Assembly: GCA_044375975.1 (NCBI GenBank)
Contig: JBILLQ010000028.1
Span: 1 to 38,238 of the forward strand
DNA: 38,238 bases
Source of the DNA: UBA5018 sp044375975
GTDB taxonomy: Bacteria; Cyanobacteriota; Cyanobacteriia; PCC-6307; Cyanobiaceae
Direction: 5' to 3'
Part shown: positions 37,453 to 38,238 of the stretch, in pieces
Position numbering within the stretch: the stretch's first letter is position 1
How the letters are laid out: every line of letters begins with the position of its first letter
Translations under genes and position numbers: made by a program
The notes under the pieces: model-generated
What the model saw: the letters and a program-made list of their open reading frames with translations, nothing else
Told to the model about the DNA's origin: nothing
Database searches by the model: none

Positions 37453-38238
37453 TCAGGCCAGAGGCACAGGCCTACGGCCGGCGTCCAGGCGCCGCCGATG
37501 CAGCTCCCAGCGGCGCTCGAGCAGGGCCGCCAGCTTTAGCCGGAACCGCTCGGGGCCAAAGCTCTCCGCCCATTGGCGCAACCCCTCGGCCGAAAGTCGC
37601 CGCCACAGTTGGCCAGACTCGAAATACTCCAGGGCCTCCACTAGGCTGGCGGCGCTTTGGCGGGGGAACAGCAGCCCGGTGGGCAGGCACTGATCGGCCT
37701 GCAGGCAGCGCACGCTGTCCAGCAGGCCCCCGGCGCCGTAGGCGATCAGCGGCGCCCTGGCCGCCATCGCCTCCACCGGGGCGATGCCGAAATCCTCCAG
37801 GCCGGTATACACGTAGGCACGGCAGCGCTCTAGCCACTCGGCGCTCTCCCGGGAGTCGCAGCGGCCGAGGAAGCGCACATTCGGCCTGGCCATGGCCTCC
37901 AGCCTGGCCCGTTCTGGTCCATCGCCAATCACCACCAGCGGCAGGCCGGTGCGGTTGAACGCCTCCACCACCAGGTCCACCCGGGCACTGCTGAGCTGGT
38001 CCCAGAGCCGCAGTTGGTGCAGCTGCCAGCGCAGCAGAGCGGCCCCAGGGGGGAGCGGGCCAGGCTGGAGCGCGAAAGATAGGCATGCATCTGGTCCCAG
38101 GCGTAGCGCAAGGGGGTGTGCACGTAGCTGAGATGCAGCTGCTCAGGGGAGGTGAGCACCCCCTTGGCCACCAGGTGGTTGCTGCTGAGCACCAGCGGGT
38201 AGTCGGCCAGATCGAGCTGCTCGATCGCCAGCGGCAAC
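37453..38238 (-). pseudogene. broken glycosyltransferase family 4 gene, 5' end outside window
   Basis: The 38237-side frame reads LSYVHTPLRYAWDQMHAYL, typical of GT4 mannosyl/galactosyltransferases, until about 38050. There the homology moves to another frame (LLRWQLHQLRLWD), consistent with one C missing from the C6 run in the segment coding SPLG. Then RLWDQLSSAR joins directly to VDLVVEAFN...VVIGDGPER. The roughly 55-60 residues normally between (IANS...YPPVD...SRLVPYK) are absent, an apparent deletion between two R/K-VD codon runs. The C-terminal part with EDFGIAPVEAMA and the nucleotide-sugar Glu is intact. Two lesions point to a pseudogene. Confidence 0.75.

Overview
The window looks like a high-GC picocyanobacterial chromosome of the Synechococcus/Cyanobium type. 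The evidence is a clpR-clpP3 pair whose ClpR lacks the catalytic serine, an FtsZ/FtsQ/Ddl/MurA cell-wall and division block, a cobalamin-type CbiB, a DUF4359 protein, a lumen-type pentapeptide protein, and tRNA genes without an encoded CCA. A genus-level placement is inference from gene content and composition; no marker gene such as 16S rRNA is present.

Bases 1-5600 are accessory DNA. The first 1.8 kb is visibly more AT-rich than the rest and is laid out like an integron cassette array without an integrase (a CALIN). Three quasi-palindromic attC-like sites (40-92, 167-251, 852-905) and a decayed fourth (1728-1799) separate two minus-strand ORFs of unknown function. One ORF carries an R-x4-H motif like that of HEPN ribonucleases. 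Then come a dead fragment of an AAA ATPase gene (1971-2143), a Uma2-type nuclease gene, a 23-bp tandem array, the intact AAA/DUF4143 ATPase gene, a hicB antitoxin gene with a truncated hicA toxin gene, and a second, HicB-like antitoxin gene.

Bases 6000-36500 are core genome. Minus-strand genes: RhlE-like helicase, trpC, lpd, a SpoU-type RNA methyltransferase, a small conserved protein and tRNA-Leu(CAG). Plus-strand genes: murA, tRNA-Leu(CAA), argD, folC and a pentapeptide protein. A minus-strand operon DUF4359 - amidohydrolase - FAD oxidoreductase diverges from tRNA-His. A dgcA-dgcN pair (D-glutamate catabolism via N-acetyl-glutamate) faces the miaB-ddl-(membrane protein)-ftsQ-ftsZ run. After ftsZ come a thioredoxin-fold protein, the SRP RNA gene (minus), panB, hemW (convergent and overlapping panB), a membrane PIN/TRAM protein, clpR, clpP3, ilvC and cbiB. 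Bases 36500-38238 hold the end of an exopolysaccharide locus: a polyprenyl-phosphate sugar transferase and a glycosyltransferase gene broken by a frameshift and an internal deletion.

Two signals stand out. The first is the cassette-like array at the left end. The second is a scatter of about thirteen short tandem arrays, each with its own unit length (8, 12, 14, 15, 16, 18, 21 or 23 bp) and sequence, most of them at a stop codon or just outside a gene. They keep strict phase although the units have diverged. These are not explained by insertion sequences or CRISPR.
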